A DNA stretch of 40,131 nucleotides from Solirubrobacterales bacterium (lineage in GTDB: Bacteria > Actinomycetota > Thermoleophilia > Solirubrobacterales > 70-9): the NCBI GenBank assembly GCA_020438295.1, contig JAGQUV010000017.1:1-40131 (forward strand), read 5' to 3'. Shown here piece after piece: positions 15,264-23,718 of this stretch. The stretch's first letter is position 1; each line of letters starts with the position of its first letter. The position numbers were made by a program, and so were the translations under genes. The notes under the pieces were generated by a model that was not told the origin of the DNA, made no database searches, and saw only the letters and a program-made list of their open reading frames with translations.

Positions 15264-16178
15264 TTGGGACTCGAAGGCATCCACCACATCACGGCGATCA
15301 CCGGGAACGCTCCCCGGAACGTCGAGTTCTATGTGGGGGTGCTCGGGCTCCGCATGGTCAAGAAGACGGTCAACCAGGATGACCCGTCCGTCTACCACCT
15401 CTTCTACGCCGACGAACGAGGCCGGCCCGGCTCGGACCTGACCTTCTTCGAATACCCCGGCGCGGGACGGGGACGGGCCGGTGCCGGGATGGTCCACCGC
15501 ATCGTCTGGAGGGTCGCTTCGGCGGAGGCGATCGATTTCTGGGCGGGCCGCCTCGCCGACCATGCGGTAGCCGGCGAGGCGGTCGACGGCCGGCTCCGGT
15601 TCAACGACCCCGAGGGACTCGCCCACGAACTGGTCGTCTCGGAAGTCGACGACGAACCGCTGGTAGGGGGCGCCCCCGACGTTCCGCGCGAGCTGGCCCT
15701 CCAGGGATTCGACGGAGTCCGGGCCTACAGCCACGCTCCGGAGCGGAGCGAAGCGATGCTCGGCGCACTCGGCTTCACCGGTGGGCAGGACGGGGCGTGG
15801 GAAGTCCGCGGCAAACAGCGCGGGGGGCTCTTCTCGTACGACCCCGCCCCCGAGGCGCGGTCGCTCCAGGGCGCCGGCTCGGTTCATCACATCGCTTTCA
15901 ACTCGGCCGGCGAAGACCAGCAACGGTGGCGCCGGCGGCTGATCGAGGCGGGGGCCGCCCCGACTCCGGTGATCGACCGGTTCTACTTCCGGTCGGTCTA
16001 CTTCCGTGAACCGTCCGGCGTGCTGTTCGAGCTGGCCAGCGACGGTCCGGGATTCGCCGCCGACGAAGATCCCGAACACCTCGGGGAGCGGCTCTCGCTG
16101 CCGCCCGATTTCGAGCCGCTTCGGGACAAGATCGAACCTAGCCTCACGCCGCTTCCGAATCCCAGGGCGAGGTCCTGA
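15264..16178 (+). CDS. VOC family ring-cleaving dioxygenase-like protein
   Basis: A 304-residue protein of two vicinal-oxygen-chelate repeats, matching the group annotated as ring-cleaving dioxygenases (MhqA/MhqO/LinE-like), Fe-dependent enzymes acting on hydroquinone-type rings. Seen: IHHITAITG at the very start with the first metal His, GSVHHIAF in the second module, and the ending VLFELASDGPGFAADEDPEHLG followed by LSLPPDFEPLR, including the metal Glu. The start is TTG at 15264, as no ATG precedes the first conserved strand. It follows the acyltransferase gene by 31 bases. Substrate is uncertain; a glyoxalase-like role cannot be excluded. Confidence 0.85.
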   Translation: MGLEGIHHITAITGNAPRNVEFYVGVLGLRMVKKTVNQDDPSVYHLFYADERGRPGSDLTFFEYPGAGRGRAGAGMVHRIVWRVASAEAIDFWAGRLADHAVAGEAVDGRLRFNDPEGLAHELVVSEVDDEPLVGGAPDVPRELALQGFDGVRAYSHAPERSEAMLGALGFTGGQDGAWEVRGKQRGGLFSYDPAPEARSLQGAGSVHHIAFNSAGEDQQRWRRRLIEAGAAPTPVIDRFYFRSVYFREPSGVLFELASDGPGFAADEDPEHLGERLSLPPDFEPLRDKIEPSLTPLPNPRARS

Positions 16179-16194
16179 AGCCGGTCGGGCCCGC

Positions 16195-16701
16195 TTACCC
16201 GGCCTCGGGCACGACCACCTCACGGAGCAGGTGGTCTTCGACGTCGTAGATGAATCCGCGCACCCGGTCGCGGTGAAGCAGGAAGTCCGAGCGGCGGACC
16301 CGGAGGATCGACTGCCGCACATCGGCCTCGGTGTCGGAGAACGACTCGATCGCGAACGCCGGAGCAACCCCGGTCGCCTCCTGCAGCTCCGCCCGGAATC
16401 CGTCGTCGGTGATCGAAAGCAGGCCGCAGTCGGTGTGGTGGATCAGCATCACCTCACGGGTCTCGAGGCGCCGCTGGGAGACGGCCAGCGAGCGGATCAC
16501 GTCGTCGGTGATAACCCCGCCGGCGTTGCGCAGCACGTGCGCCTGGCCACTCTGGAGACCGAGCGCCCGGAACACGTTGAGCCGCGAGTCCATGCAGGCG
16601 ACGATCGCCAAGTGGAGGGTCGGCTTGACGCCGAACCGCTCGATCGGCAGGGCCTCGGCCTGGGCCCGGTTGTTGGCCAGCAGCTGGTCGATCTGATCCA
16701 C
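16195..16701 (-). CDS. Beta-class carbonic anhydrase
   Basis: Interconverts CO2 and bicarbonate in the cytoplasm. The short 168-residue form resembles the compact actinobacterial beta enzymes. Zinc ligands are visible as Cys36, His89 and Cys92 (ACMDSR and HHTDCG motifs), with the catalytic dyad Asp38-Arg40. The GTG start at 16701 sits six bases after a TAGGAT box (16708-16713) with no ribosome binding site, predicting a leaderless mRNA. It is divergent from the DUF4235 gene across an 80-base gap and convergent with the dioxygenase gene. Confidence 0.93.
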   Translation of the reverse strand: MDQIDQLLANNRAQAEALPIERFGVKPTLHLAIVACMDSRLNVFRALGLQSGQAHVLRNAGGVITDDVIRSLAVSQRRLETREVMLIHHTDCGLLSITDDGFRAELQEATGVAPAFAIESFSDTEADVRQSILRVRRSDFLLHRDRVRGFIYDVEDHLLREVVVPEAG

Positions 16702-16707
16702 GCGCGG

Positions 16708-16775
16708 ATCCTATTTCGTTCGAGGTCTTCCGGCGGGGGTCGCCGTCCCGCCGGATCGTCGGGGTGGGGTAGGAT
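16708..16775. promoter_or_regulatory. Divergent leaderless promoter pair
   Basis: TAGGAT on the minus strand (16708-16713), six bases before the carbonic anhydrase GTG, and TAGGAT on the plus strand (16770-16775), six bases before the DUF4235 ATG. The same hexamer and the same spacing occur on both sides of an 80-base gap. Confidence 0.6.
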
Positions 16776-16781
16776 CGCCGG

Positions 16782-17057
16782 ATGAGCCTGCTGTTCAAGC
16801 CGTTGGGGATCGTCAGCGGACTGCTTGCCGGGATCATCGCCCGGAAGACGTTCGAGAAAAGCTGGGCCGCGTTCGACGAGCAGGGCCCGCCCGACTCCGA
16901 GCACCGTGAGGTCTCGATCCCCAAGCTGGTCGTCGCGCTGGCCCTGGAGGGCGCGATCTTCGCCCTGGTCCGCGGCCTGGTCGACCATACCGCAAGGCGC
17001 GCCTTTGCCCGCTACACCGGGGCCTGGCCCGGGGAGGAACGAGCCGAGTCCGAGTAG
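16782..17057 (+). CDS. DUF4235 family protein
   Basis: A 91-residue actinobacterial DUF4235 protein. It has two hydrophobic segments (about 5-22 and 47-66). The first carries the family pattern LFKPLGIVSGLLAGIIARKTFEK, followed by a charged linker and a C-terminal RRAFARYTGAWPGEE. It is probably a small inner-membrane protein; function unknown. The mRNA is predicted leaderless (TAGGAT six bases before ATG). It ends at a hairpin shared with the convergent FKBP gene. Confidence 0.88.
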   Translation: MSLLFKPLGIVSGLLAGIIARKTFEKSWAAFDEQGPPDSEHREVSIPKLVVALALEGAIFALVRGLVDHTARRAFARYTGAWPGEERAESE

Positions 17058-17060
17058 GGG

Positions 17061-17080
17061 AGCCGGCCCGGGGTCCGGCT
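17061..17080. terminator. Hairpin between convergent DUF4235 and FKBP genes
   Basis: AGCCGG / CCGGCT stem with an eight-base GC loop fills the gap between the two stops. There is no U tract. Possible bidirectional terminator. Confidence 0.35.
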
Positions 17081-17568
17081 TACTTGATCGCCTCGAGATC
17101 GACCACGAAAGTGAGCGTGGCGTCCCCGGGGATAAGCGGTGGGCTGCCCTGGGCGCCGTACGCCAGGTCGGGCGGGATCACCAGCTTCCGCCGGCCGCCT
17201 ACCTTCATCCCCACGACCCCCTCGTCCCAGCCCTCGATCACTTCTCCGTCGCCCAGGGTGAAGTCGAACGCCTCTCCTCGGTCCCACGAGGCGTCGAACT
17301 CGGTGCCGGTGTCGTAGACCGCGCCGACGTACTGCACCGAGACGGTGTCGCCGTCCTTGGCCGCCGGGCCTTCGCCGACCACGATGTCGTCGGTCTCGAC
17401 CCGGTTCGGGGGAGGCTCGCTCGACGAGGTGATCACCGGCCGCTCGTTCAGGTCCGTGGAGATGGTGCCCACGTCGCCGTCGGAGTCACCTCCGGACACG
17501 ACGACGATGACAACGATCACGCCGAGCAGGATCAGGGCGCTGATCAGGGTGATTATCCGACGGTCCAT
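17080..17568 (-). CDS. Membrane-anchored FKBP-type peptidyl-prolyl isomerase
   Basis: Speeds cis-trans isomerisation of prolyl bonds, here outside the membrane. The 162 residues comprise a single N-terminal membrane helix (about 6-25), a polar linker, and an FKBP domain (about 62-162). The active-site set is largely present: Tyr80, Phe91-Asp92, Val110-Ile111, Trp114, Tyr137 and the late Phe154. The context YGAQGSPPLIPGDATLTF is typical. No lipobox Cys is present, so the anchor is a helix. A TAGTAT box (17576-17581) lies seven bases before the ATG, suggesting a leaderless mRNA. Confidence 0.93.
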   Translation of the reverse strand: MDRRIITLISALILLGVIVVIVVVSGGDSDGDVGTISTDLNERPVITSSSEPPPNRVETDDIVVGEGPAAKDGDTVSVQYVGAVYDTGTEFDASWDRGEAFDFTLGDGEVIEGWDEGVVGMKVGGRRKLVIPPDLAYGAQGSPPLIPGDATLTFVVDLEAIK

Positions 17569-17575
17569 GGCGGCG

Positions 17576-17581
17576 ATACTA
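17576..17581 (-). promoter_or_regulatory. Putative -10 box of a leaderless transcript (FKBP gene)
   Basis: TAGTAT on the minus strand, seven bases before the ATG at 17568, with no Shine-Dalgarno site between. Confidence 0.5.
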
Positions 17582-17637
17582 GCCGGGCGGGGCGGCCCGG
17601 TGCCGGGTGGCGCCCGTGCGGGGAGCGCCGGTCCCGG

Positions 17638-18735
17638 TCAGGGACGGATCGACCAGCCCTGGTCGGGGCTGGTCTCGCCTTCGACCAGGCCCCGGAATGC
17701 CGCTCCGAGCTCGTCCGGGCCGCTGCCCCTGCGGATCGTCAGCCAGGCCCCCGAAGAATCGATGAACTTCCTCTGCTCGGTGTTCACCCGGTCTCTCAGG
17801 CCTTCGCCACCCCAGTCCCCGAGCCTCTTCTCGGCCCGGTCCGGTGCGAAGAACAGGCCGGGATCGGGCCCGGGCAGCGGTTGGTTGCCCTCGGGAGGCA
17901 TCAGGCTCTCCCAGTCGGCGGCCCCGACGATCACGCTCGCCTTGAGCTCATCGCCGAAGATCTCGTGTACCCGGGCACGCAGTTCTCCGCTGCCGGCGAA
18001 GTCGAGGTACACGGCCGCTTCGGGCGGCTCCAAGCCGGTCAGGTCGTCGTAACCGTTGACTTCATCGTAGAGGCCGGTGCCCTCCACGAAGTCCCGGTTT
18101 CCCGGTGAGGTCAGGCCGACGATCTTCGCGTCGGTGCGTCGCTTCGTGTTCAGCAGGAAGGCCAGGCCGAGCGCGGTCTTGCTCGAAGCGCTCGAGAGTA
18201 TGAGCCTTTCGGCCCCGAAGTACTGTTCCTCGGCCAGCCAGTCGTCCAGCAGGAACGAGGTCGCGAACAGCGGTGAGAACAGCGCGGTGAGCGCCTCGCG
18301 GTCCGAACCCTGTTCCGGCTCGGAGACGATCGAGTAGCGGTTGTAGATCATCGGCAGCGCCGCCCTGTGCGGCGAGACATCGGTGAAGCCGTCCGGCGAG
18401 TTCTCGCCGGGGTTGATCACCAGGTAGCTCGACATCGGGAAGTACCCGTAGACCCTGGTCCCGACCGGGGTCCCTTCGTGCTCGGACCGGGTGACCTCCG
18501 CGAATCCCCAGGCCGGGACCCGGCCCCAGCCTTCCGGGGCCGGGAAGAAGTCCCAGTAGTTCATCGCGTCGCCCATCGCCCCGTAGGTCACGTTGTTCGC
18601 GCTCAGCGAGAAGTTGTCGATCCTGAGCAGGGCCTGGCCGGGCTCGAGCGCGACCTCTTCCTCGTCCGGGACGGGCAGGACACCGGTATCCCTCAGGTCG
18701 TCACGCTTGACCACGAAATCGTATGCGTCGGACAT
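17638..18735 (-). CDS. DUF2855 family protein (MDR-like)
   Basis: A 365-residue protein of the DUF2855 family, distantly related to medium-chain dehydrogenase/quinone oxidoreductases. It begins with the family strand YDFVVKRDDL. The conserved block FSLSANNVTYGAMGDAMNYWDFFP stands in the place of the MDR catalytic domain. A Rossmann-like segment LILSSASSKTALGLAFLL follows, then VGLTSPGNRDFVEGTGLYDEV. The glycine-rich NADP loop of true MDR enzymes is not intact (SSASSKTA), so catalysis is uncertain. The ATG is preceded by AGGAGA. A TAGGCT at 18792-18797 could be the -10 box, giving a leader of about 50 bases. Confidence 0.85.
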   Translation of the reverse strand: MSDAYDFVVKRDDLRDTGVLPVPDEEEVALEPGQALLRIDNFSLSANNVTYGAMGDAMNYWDFFPAPEGWGRVPAWGFAEVTRSEHEGTPVGTRVYGYFPMSSYLVINPGENSPDGFTDVSPHRAALPMIYNRYSIVSEPEQGSDREALTALFSPLFATSFLLDDWLAEEQYFGAERLILSSASSKTALGLAFLLNTKRRTDAKIVGLTSPGNRDFVEGTGLYDEVNGYDDLTGLEPPEAAVYLDFAGSGELRARVHEIFGDELKASVIVGAADWESLMPPEGNQPLPGPDPGLFFAPDRAEKRLGDWGGEGLRDRVNTEQRKFIDSSGAWLTIRRGSGPDELGAAFRGLVEGETSPDQGWSIRP

Positions 18736-18847
18736 CTGTCTCCTCGCTGGCTGGCTGTCACCGGTCCGGGTCGTCCCGGATTCACGGCTTGAGCCTAGTC
18801 GGTTGGACCGGGTCGGGCGACGCGATCTCCCGGGCTCCCGGCCCCGC

Positions 18848-18853
18848 TACGAT
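18848..18853 (+). promoter_or_regulatory. Putative -10 box of a leaderless transcript (DUF1461 gene)
   Basis: TACGAT ends six bases before a GTG codon at 18860. This position picks that GTG as the start within a much longer open frame. Confidence 0.45.
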
Positions 18854-18859
18854 CGCGCG

Positions 18860-19567
18860 GTGCCCGGCAACCAACATGGCCGCCTGTCGCTGCTTGTCGC
18901 GGTATTCGTCCCGCTGGTCATCCTGGGCAACTCGCTGGTCATCCTGCTGGTGCCCTGGATGCCCGATCTCCAGTACGCGCTGCCCGGCTTCCCGCCCGAC
19001 GAGTTCGGGCTCGAGCGGGCCGAGCGGGCCGACCTGGCCGAGACCGGGGTCCGCTCGATCTGGCCGGTCGGCCGCGGGACCGATCTGCTGTCCGAAGCGA
19101 GGCTGCCTGACGGGGGCGAGGCGTTCCGGGAGTCGGAGATCAGTCACATGGACGACGTCAGGGCGCTGGTCAGAGGTGTGCTGATCGCCTGGCTCGTAGC
19201 GGTCGCCGGCCTTGTCGCGACCCTCGCCCGGTCGTGGAACCGGGCAGGAGGGCCGGGCCGGGCCGGGTGGACCGGGTTGCGATGGGGCGGCATGGCGACG
19301 CTCGCGCTGTTCGGCGCGGTCGGGCTGTTGATGCTGGTCGGCTTCGATGCGGCGTTCGACGGCTTCCACGGGATCTTTTTCGAGGGCGACAGCTGGAAGT
19401 TCGACGACGATTTCACGCTGCGGCGGCTCTACCCCGATGCCTTCTGGGGTATCGCCGCGGCCTGGTTGTTGATCCTGGTCGTCGCCCAGGCGTTGGGTCT
19501 GTTGCTCTGGTCCCGGGCAGGTGGCCGCGGCGGTACCGGGCCGCAACCGCCTCAGGCCTCCCAGTAG
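18860..19567 (+). CDS. DUF1461 / TIGR01906-like integral membrane protein
   Basis: A 235-residue membrane protein with about four helices: one near the N-terminus (LSLLVAVFVPLVILGNSLVILLV), a long loop with PWMPDLQYALPGFPPDEFG, then helices at about 106-122, 145-165 and 200-222. The loop between the last helices (FHGIFFEGDSWKFDDDFTLRRLYPDAFW) is the most recognisable TIGR01906/DUF1461 block. Function is unknown to me. The open frame extends far upstream, but a GTG six bases after a TACGAT box marks the likely leaderless start. The 3' end overlaps the convergent CHAD gene by 16 bases. Confidence 0.78.
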   Translation: MPGNQHGRLSLLVAVFVPLVILGNSLVILLVPWMPDLQYALPGFPPDEFGLERAERADLAETGVRSIWPVGRGTDLLSEARLPDGGEAFRESEISHMDDVRALVRGVLIAWLVAVAGLVATLARSWNRAGGPGRAGWTGLRWGGMATLALFGAVGLLMLVGFDAAFDGFHGIFFEGDSWKFDDDFTLRRLYPDAFWGIAAAWLLILVVAQALGLLLWSRAGGRGGTGPQPPQASQ

Positions 19568-20484
19568 CTGCCGATGCGATCGCTGAAGCGGGATGGCTTC
19601 TCGGCGTAGATCAGCCGCCCAAGCGGAACGGCGCTGTCCAGCAGTTCGCTTTCGCCGGCCGCGATCAGCCGGTCCAGCTGGGCGGCCTGGGCCGCGGTCA
19701 ACCGGGAGCGCTGCATCTCGCGTTCGAGCACGGCGAGGTCGTTGAAGTCACCGAGCAGGTCGGCCAGGCGATCGGTCTCGTCGACCAGACCGGCCAGCCC
19801 GATCTTCCAGCCGTCGCGCAGCAGCCGTAGCTGGTACCAGAGGTCCTTGACCCGCTTCCGCCACTCGTGCACCTCGCCCGCCGCCTCTTGGACCGGTCCG
19901 GACCTCAGTCGCCGCTCGATCGCTCGCAGTCCCCGGCGGCCGTCCCGGTAGGTTCGCCGCAGTCCCGGGCCGTAGCTGTCCCAGCCGTGGTCGTCGAGCT
20001 GCCAGGCCGAGACCACGGCGACCCCGCCGTCGAAAGCGTCGGCGGCCATGTTCAGGCGGGCCCGGGCGTCGCCCCGGCCGGAGCCCTGCTTGAGCTGTTC
20101 TGCGCGTGCGCGGAGCTCGCGGTTGACCGGGGTCAGCTGCGCGGCCGTTTCCGGGTGCCGTTTGATCATCGCCCCGACGGTTTCGGCCATGACCTCGGTG
20201 TCGCGCATGCCGGCCAGCAGGCGGGCCCCGTCACGGAAGCGCCGGTTTTCCGACCGGAACCGATCCTCGCCGAGCTCGCCCCGGATCAGGCGCAGCGCGG
20301 CCCGGATCTTCTTGGCGTCCTTGCGGGCCTCGTGCACCGCTTCCCCCTGGCCCTCCGGGTTGGCTTCGCGAAGTTGCGAGATCGCCGACAGGGCCCGTCC
20401 CCTGATCACGCCGATCACCTCCACGGGAGGTGCGCCCGGCTCGAGCCGGTAGGCGGAGCTGGTACCGGGAACCGTCGGGATCAT
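19552..20484 (-). CDS. CHAD domain protein
   Basis: A 310-residue conserved-histidine alpha-helical domain protein. CHAD folds are helical bundles that bind inorganic polyphosphate through basic residues. Two equivalent blocks are seen: EAVHEARKDAKKIRAALRLIR in the first half and EVHEWRKRVKDLWYQLRLL in the second, each with the conserved His and spaced Lys/Arg. No CYTH triphosphatase domain is fused and no polyphosphate kinase is nearby. The frame is open well upstream, but that part has no CHAD-like sequence. ATG at 20484 has a weak -10-like CATCAT six bases upstream. Confidence 0.88.
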   Translation of the reverse strand: MIPTVPGTSSAYRLEPGAPPVEVIGVIRGRALSAISQLREANPEGQGEAVHEARKDAKKIRAALRLIRGELGEDRFRSENRRFRDGARLLAGMRDTEVMAETVGAMIKRHPETAAQLTPVNRELRARAEQLKQGSGRGDARARLNMAADAFDGGVAVVSAWQLDDHGWDSYGPGLRRTYRDGRRGLRAIERRLRSGPVQEAAGEVHEWRKRVKDLWYQLRLLRDGWKIGLAGLVDETDRLADLLGDFNDLAVLEREMQRSRLTAAQAAQLDRLIAAGESELLDSAVPLGRLIYAEKPSRFSDRIGSYWEA

Positions 20485-20557
20485 GTCCCAATGATGGCGG
20501 TTCCCGGCATCCCGTGGTACGAGAGTCCGGTCGGCCGACCGGACCCGGTCGCCCGGA

Positions 20558-21922
20558 TCAGCCGGCGGCCGCCTGGTGGGGCGCGATGAAGACGTGACCG
20601 GGGTCGTACTTGTCGCGGATCTGCTCCAGCCTCGTCGCCGATTCCGGCCCGAAGCAGTCCTCGAGCGAGCAGTCTCGCTCGGCAAACCCGTAGAGGCGCC
20701 TGGGGGCGCGGAACGGCTCCAGGGCGGCCAGCAGCCGGTCGAGGTCCGCCTCGGTCTTCGCGCTCGAGTCGGGGTCGAACGCGACGCCGATCCCGAACAG
20801 CATGAATCCGGCATCGACGTGGCTCAGTACGCCCCCGTTCTCGGCGGGCCGGCCCAGTGCGCCCCCCAGCTGCCTGAGTTCGGCGGCAACCAGGCTCGAG
20901 TCCGATTCCGCTCCCGCGGCCGAGATGTACCGGGCCCGGGCATCCGCGTCGAGCTCGTTCAGGAGTATCGCGTCGCCGATCCCGGGCAGCGGATCCTCCG
21001 GGTCACCGTGGAGGCGGGACACCGCGCTGCTCGGCTGGCGGCCCCAGCCTCCCATCAGCGGCTCGGAGCAGTCGTCGAACAGGGCGACCAGCCCGGCCCC
21101 GGCGTCGTCGTCGAGCGCCACCGCGTCGATCGCCGCGACCGGTACCCCCCGGATCGGTTCGGGTACATCTTCGAGCGGCGGCGGACGCAGAAGCCTGAAC
21201 GTGCTGGTGACCGAGTCCGGGGCTGACTTCGCCCACCCGCTCCAGATCTCCAGCAGTTCAGGCGCTTCGGCCATCGGCCAGAAGCCGATCCCGGCGAAGA
21301 CCTCGTCGAGCGGCAGTAGCCCGATCTCGATCCCGGTGATCACGCCGAAGCTCCCGCCCGCCCCCCGGAGCGCCCAGAACAGGTCGGAGTCTTGCTCGGA
21401 ATCTGCCCGGCGGATTTCACCGTCGGCGGTGACGATCTCGAACGAGCTGACCCGATTGGCCGCGAAGCCATGGGCCCGACCGTAGAAGCTCAGGCCCCCT
21501 CCGAGCACGTACCCGAACGGGCTTACGCTGGGGGAGGAGCCGTGCATGACGGTCAGCCCGGCTTCGGAGACGGCGCCCACCACGTCGCCCCAGGTGGCGC
21601 CTCCCCGGATACGGGCGGACAGCGCCGCCCGGTCCACCTCGACCCTGGGCCCGTCGAATTCGGGCTTCAGCAGCAGAGCCCGGTCCAACGGCTCGAGCGC
21701 CATCGCCATGTGGCCGGTTGTCTGCGGGGCGATGCGGAGACCCCGTTCGCCGGCATACCGGATCGCGCCGGCGACCTCGTCGGCTGAAGTCGGAAGACAG
21801 ATTGCGGCGGGACGCTGGTCGGCCGCCAGGTTCCAGGAAAGGCGGGCGGTTTCGTATGCCTCGTCATCGGGCAGGATGACCTTGGGCGTATCGGGCGACT
21901 GGGCGCTGCTCTGACCTTTCAC
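20558..21922 (-). CDS. FAD-binding oxidoreductase, PCMH/BBE type
   Basis: A 454-residue flavoprotein of the berberine-bridge-enzyme-like family: PCMH FAD-binding domain (about 30-210), substrate domain, and a C-terminal BBE tail ending YDPGHVFIAPHQ. His71 in QTTGHM matches the 8-alpha-histidyl FAD attachment. The second (cysteinyl) site is not seen, since the loop reads SPFGYVLGGG without Cys. Such enzymes oxidise alcohols, sugars or amines with oxygen. Start: GTG at 21922 lies six bases after a TATGTT box (21929-21934). A GTG at 21958, five bases after the upstream stop, would give 466 residues. Same strand as, and just downstream of, the PYROXD2-like gene, so it is part of the left arm of the TetR-linked island. 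Confidence 0.87.
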   Translation of the reverse strand: MKGQSSAQSPDTPKVILPDDEAYETARLSWNLAADQRPAAICLPTSADEVAGAIRYAGERGLRIAPQTTGHMAMALEPLDRALLLKPEFDGPRVEVDRAALSARIRGGATWGDVVGAVSEAGLTVMHGSSPSVSPFGYVLGGGLSFYGRAHGFAANRVSSFEIVTADGEIRRADSEQDSDLFWALRGAGGSFGVITGIEIGLLPLDEVFAGIGFWPMAEAPELLEIWSGWAKSAPDSVTSTFRLLRPPPLEDVPEPIRGVPVAAIDAVALDDDAGAGLVALFDDCSEPLMGGWGRQPSSAVSRLHGDPEDPLPGIGDAILLNELDADARARYISAAGAESDSSLVAAELRQLGGALGRPAENGGVLSHVDAGFMLFGIGVAFDPDSSAKTEADLDRLLAALEPFRAPRRLYGFAERDCSLEDCFGPESATRLEQIRDKYDPGHVFIAPHQAAAG

Positions 21923-21928
21923 CGCCAG

Positions 21929-21934
21929 AACATA
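21929..21934 (-). promoter_or_regulatory. Putative internal -10 box before the FAD oxidoreductase gene
   Basis: TATGTT, six bases before the GTG at 21922. It may add an independent leaderless transcript downstream of the PYROXD2-like gene, or it may be chance. Confidence 0.3.
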
Positions 21935-21963
21935 GTCGGGCGGCTTTGGGATTGCCACCCCTT

Positions 21964-23646
21964 TCAGGCACTCGCGCGGCGGCGCCTCCAGGGGCGGCGG
22001 GCCCGGCGGCGGTCCTTGAGGATGCGCTGGGCGGCGTTGTGGCCAGAGGCGGCCGTTACCCCGCCACCGGGATGGGTCCCGGCGCCGCAGAGATAGAGGC
22101 CGCCGACCGGGGTCGCGTACTGGGCCAGATCGGGCGTGGGGCGCATGAACGCCATCTGGTTCATGCCCTGCTCACCGTGGAAGATCGAGCCGCCCTGCAG
22201 GCCGAAGATGCGTTCGAGGTCGGGCGGGGCCAGCACTTCGTGTTCGGCGACCGACGACTTGAAGTTGGGCGCGAAGCGGTCGAGCTGGTTGATGCAGGTC
22301 TCGCCGTACCGCTCGCGATCGCCGTCCTTCCACTGGCCCTCTTCGGAAGGCCCGAACTGGGTGAACATGGTCATCACCAGCCGGTCGTCGTCGGTCAGGC
22401 TGGAATCGACCGTCGACGGCAGCTCCGCCTCGATGTACGGGTGGGCCGCCGGCCGGCCGGCCAGTGCGTCCTGCCAGGAGGCTTCCAGGTAATCGATCGA
22501 GGGACAGATGTTGACCCCGGCGCTCAGCAGAAGTTGCTGTTCTTCGTCGCTCACCCCTGCGTACTGCGGGGCTTCGTCGAGCACCAGATTCACCTTCACA
22601 GAGCCGCCCCTGGTCCGGTAGCGCCTCATGTCGGTCACTACCTCGTCGGGAAAGTGGGTGTCGCCGACCAGGTCGAGTACGGTCGACCTGGGGTGGGCCC
22701 CCGAGGCTACTATCGGCGCCTTGATCTCGTCGCCGTTGGCCAGCGTGACCCCGGTGGTCTCGCCGTTTTCGACGTTGACAGACACCACCTCTGCGTCGGT
22801 GACGATGGTCGCGCCGGCGGCCTCGGCCGAGCGGGCGATCGCGGCGGAGATCGCTCCCATGCCACCGACGACCTGTCCCCAGGCGCCGCCCATGCCGTCG
22901 ATCTCACCCAATGCATGGTGGAGCAGGTTGTAGGCGGTACCCGGGGTCCGTGGCCCGGCCCAGACCCCGACCACCCCGGTCGACGCAAGCGAGCCCTTGA
23001 GGCCGTCGTGTTCGAACCAGTCGTCGAGCAGATCGCCGACCGACATGGTGAAGATCCTGATCAGGTCGTTGGCGTCGCGCCGGCTCAGGCCGGCGATGCG
23101 GGCCCCTTCGCGCAACAGTCCGGCGATGTCGCCGGGACTTTTCGAGCCGAGCGGCGGCGGTTCGCGCAGCATCATCGGCCGCAGGAACTCGGCGGTCCGC
23201 TCGAGCAGGTCTTCGAAGTCGGCGTAGACCGCGGCGTCTTTCGGTGAGTGCCTGGCGATCGAGGCGACGGTGCGCTCGACCTGGTTGAAGAAGAAGATCG
23301 GGCCGTCCTCGGTCATCGCCGCATAGGCCGGGTCCAGCGGGTAGGCCCTGTAGCCGAACCGCTCGAGCTCCAGCTCCTTGATCACCTTGGGCTGCAGCAT
23401 CGAGACCACGTACGAGCAGCGCGACACCCTGGCCCCCGGCCAGACCTCTTCCGTTACACAGGCCCCGCCCAGGATCGGCCTTCGCTCCAGGACGATCACC
23501 TTCAGTCCCGCTTTGGCCAGATAGGCGGCCGTGGTCAGGCCGTTGTGTCCGCCGCCGACCACGATCGCGTCGTAGCTAGAGCCGATCGAGCCGTTGCGAT
23601 CGCTGCCGGTCATGGCGCCAGTGTCGGGTGTAGTAGCTGCCTCCAT
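21964..23646 (-). CDS. PYROXD2 / phytoene-dehydrogenase-like FAD oxidoreductase (copy A)
   Basis: A 560-residue flavoprotein of the CrtI-like COG1233 group. The dinucleotide motif VVGGGHNG (29-36) is followed by the ERRPILGGAC loop. The C-terminal FAD motif reads GLYLCGAGTHPGGGVTAASGHNAA. It belongs to the PYROXD2-like branch rather than carotenoid desaturases, and no carotenoid genes are near. The substrate is unknown; members are found in amine and amino-acid oxidation contexts. A paralogue lies at 29984-31597. The start ATG is six bases from a TACTGT -10 box, so the mRNA is probably leaderless, and the promoter overlaps the shared palindrome at 23672-23687. An in-frame Met twelve codons in (23613) is an alternative. 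Confidence 0.88.
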   Translation of the reverse strand: MEAATTPDTGAMTGSDRNGSIGSSYDAIVVGGGHNGLTTAAYLAKAGLKVIVLERRPILGGACVTEEVWPGARVSRCSYVVSMLQPKVIKELELERFGYRAYPLDPAYAAMTEDGPIFFFNQVERTVASIARHSPKDAAVYADFEDLLERTAEFLRPMMLREPPPLGSKSPGDIAGLLREGARIAGLSRRDANDLIRIFTMSVGDLLDDWFEHDGLKGSLASTGVVGVWAGPRTPGTAYNLLHHALGEIDGMGGAWGQVVGGMGAISAAIARSAEAAGATIVTDAEVVSVNVENGETTGVTLANGDEIKAPIVASGAHPRSTVLDLVGDTHFPDEVVTDMRRYRTRGGSVKVNLVLDEAPQYAGVSDEEQQLLLSAGVNICPSIDYLEASWQDALAGRPAAHPYIEAELPSTVDSSLTDDDRLVMTMFTQFGPSEEGQWKDGDRERYGETCINQLDRFAPNFKSSVAEHEVLAPPDLERIFGLQGGSIFHGEQGMNQMAFMRPTPDLAQYATPVGGLYLCGAGTHPGGGVTAASGHNAAQRILKDRRRARRPWRRRRASA

Positions 23647-23652
23647 GGCGAG

Positions 23653-23711
23653 ACAGTAGCGGATCGTGCGGTTGACTACAAGATCAACCTAGCCGACCCG
23701 GTCAATAGACT
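23653..23711. promoter_or_regulatory. Divergent promoter region of copy A oxidoreductase and aminotransferase
   Basis: Leftward: TTGTAG (23676-23681), a 17-base spacer, TACTGT (23653-23658), then ATG after six bases. Rightward: TAGACT (23706-23711), then ATG at 23719 after seven bases; its -35 is poor. Both transcripts would be leaderless. The putative TetR operator at 23672-23687 overlaps the leftward -35 and lies upstream of the rightward -10. Confidence 0.5.
23672..23687. promoter_or_regulatory. Putative TetR operator, site 1
   Basis: TTGACTACAAGATCAA, an imperfect palindrome extended by GGTTGA/TCAACC arms (23670-23689). The 14 bases GCGGTTGACTACAA (23668-23681) are identical to those at site 2 (28691-28704), and both sites lie in divergent promoters of the same island. 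A TetR gene lies at 31654. Binding is inferred. Confidence 0.6.
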
Positions 23712-23718
23712 CCATCGA

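Noticed and set aside
18593..18859. N-terminal extension of the DUF1461 protein
   Set aside because: The extension overlaps the start of the divergent DUF2855 gene and lacks natural composition; the GTG at 18860 has a proper -10 box.
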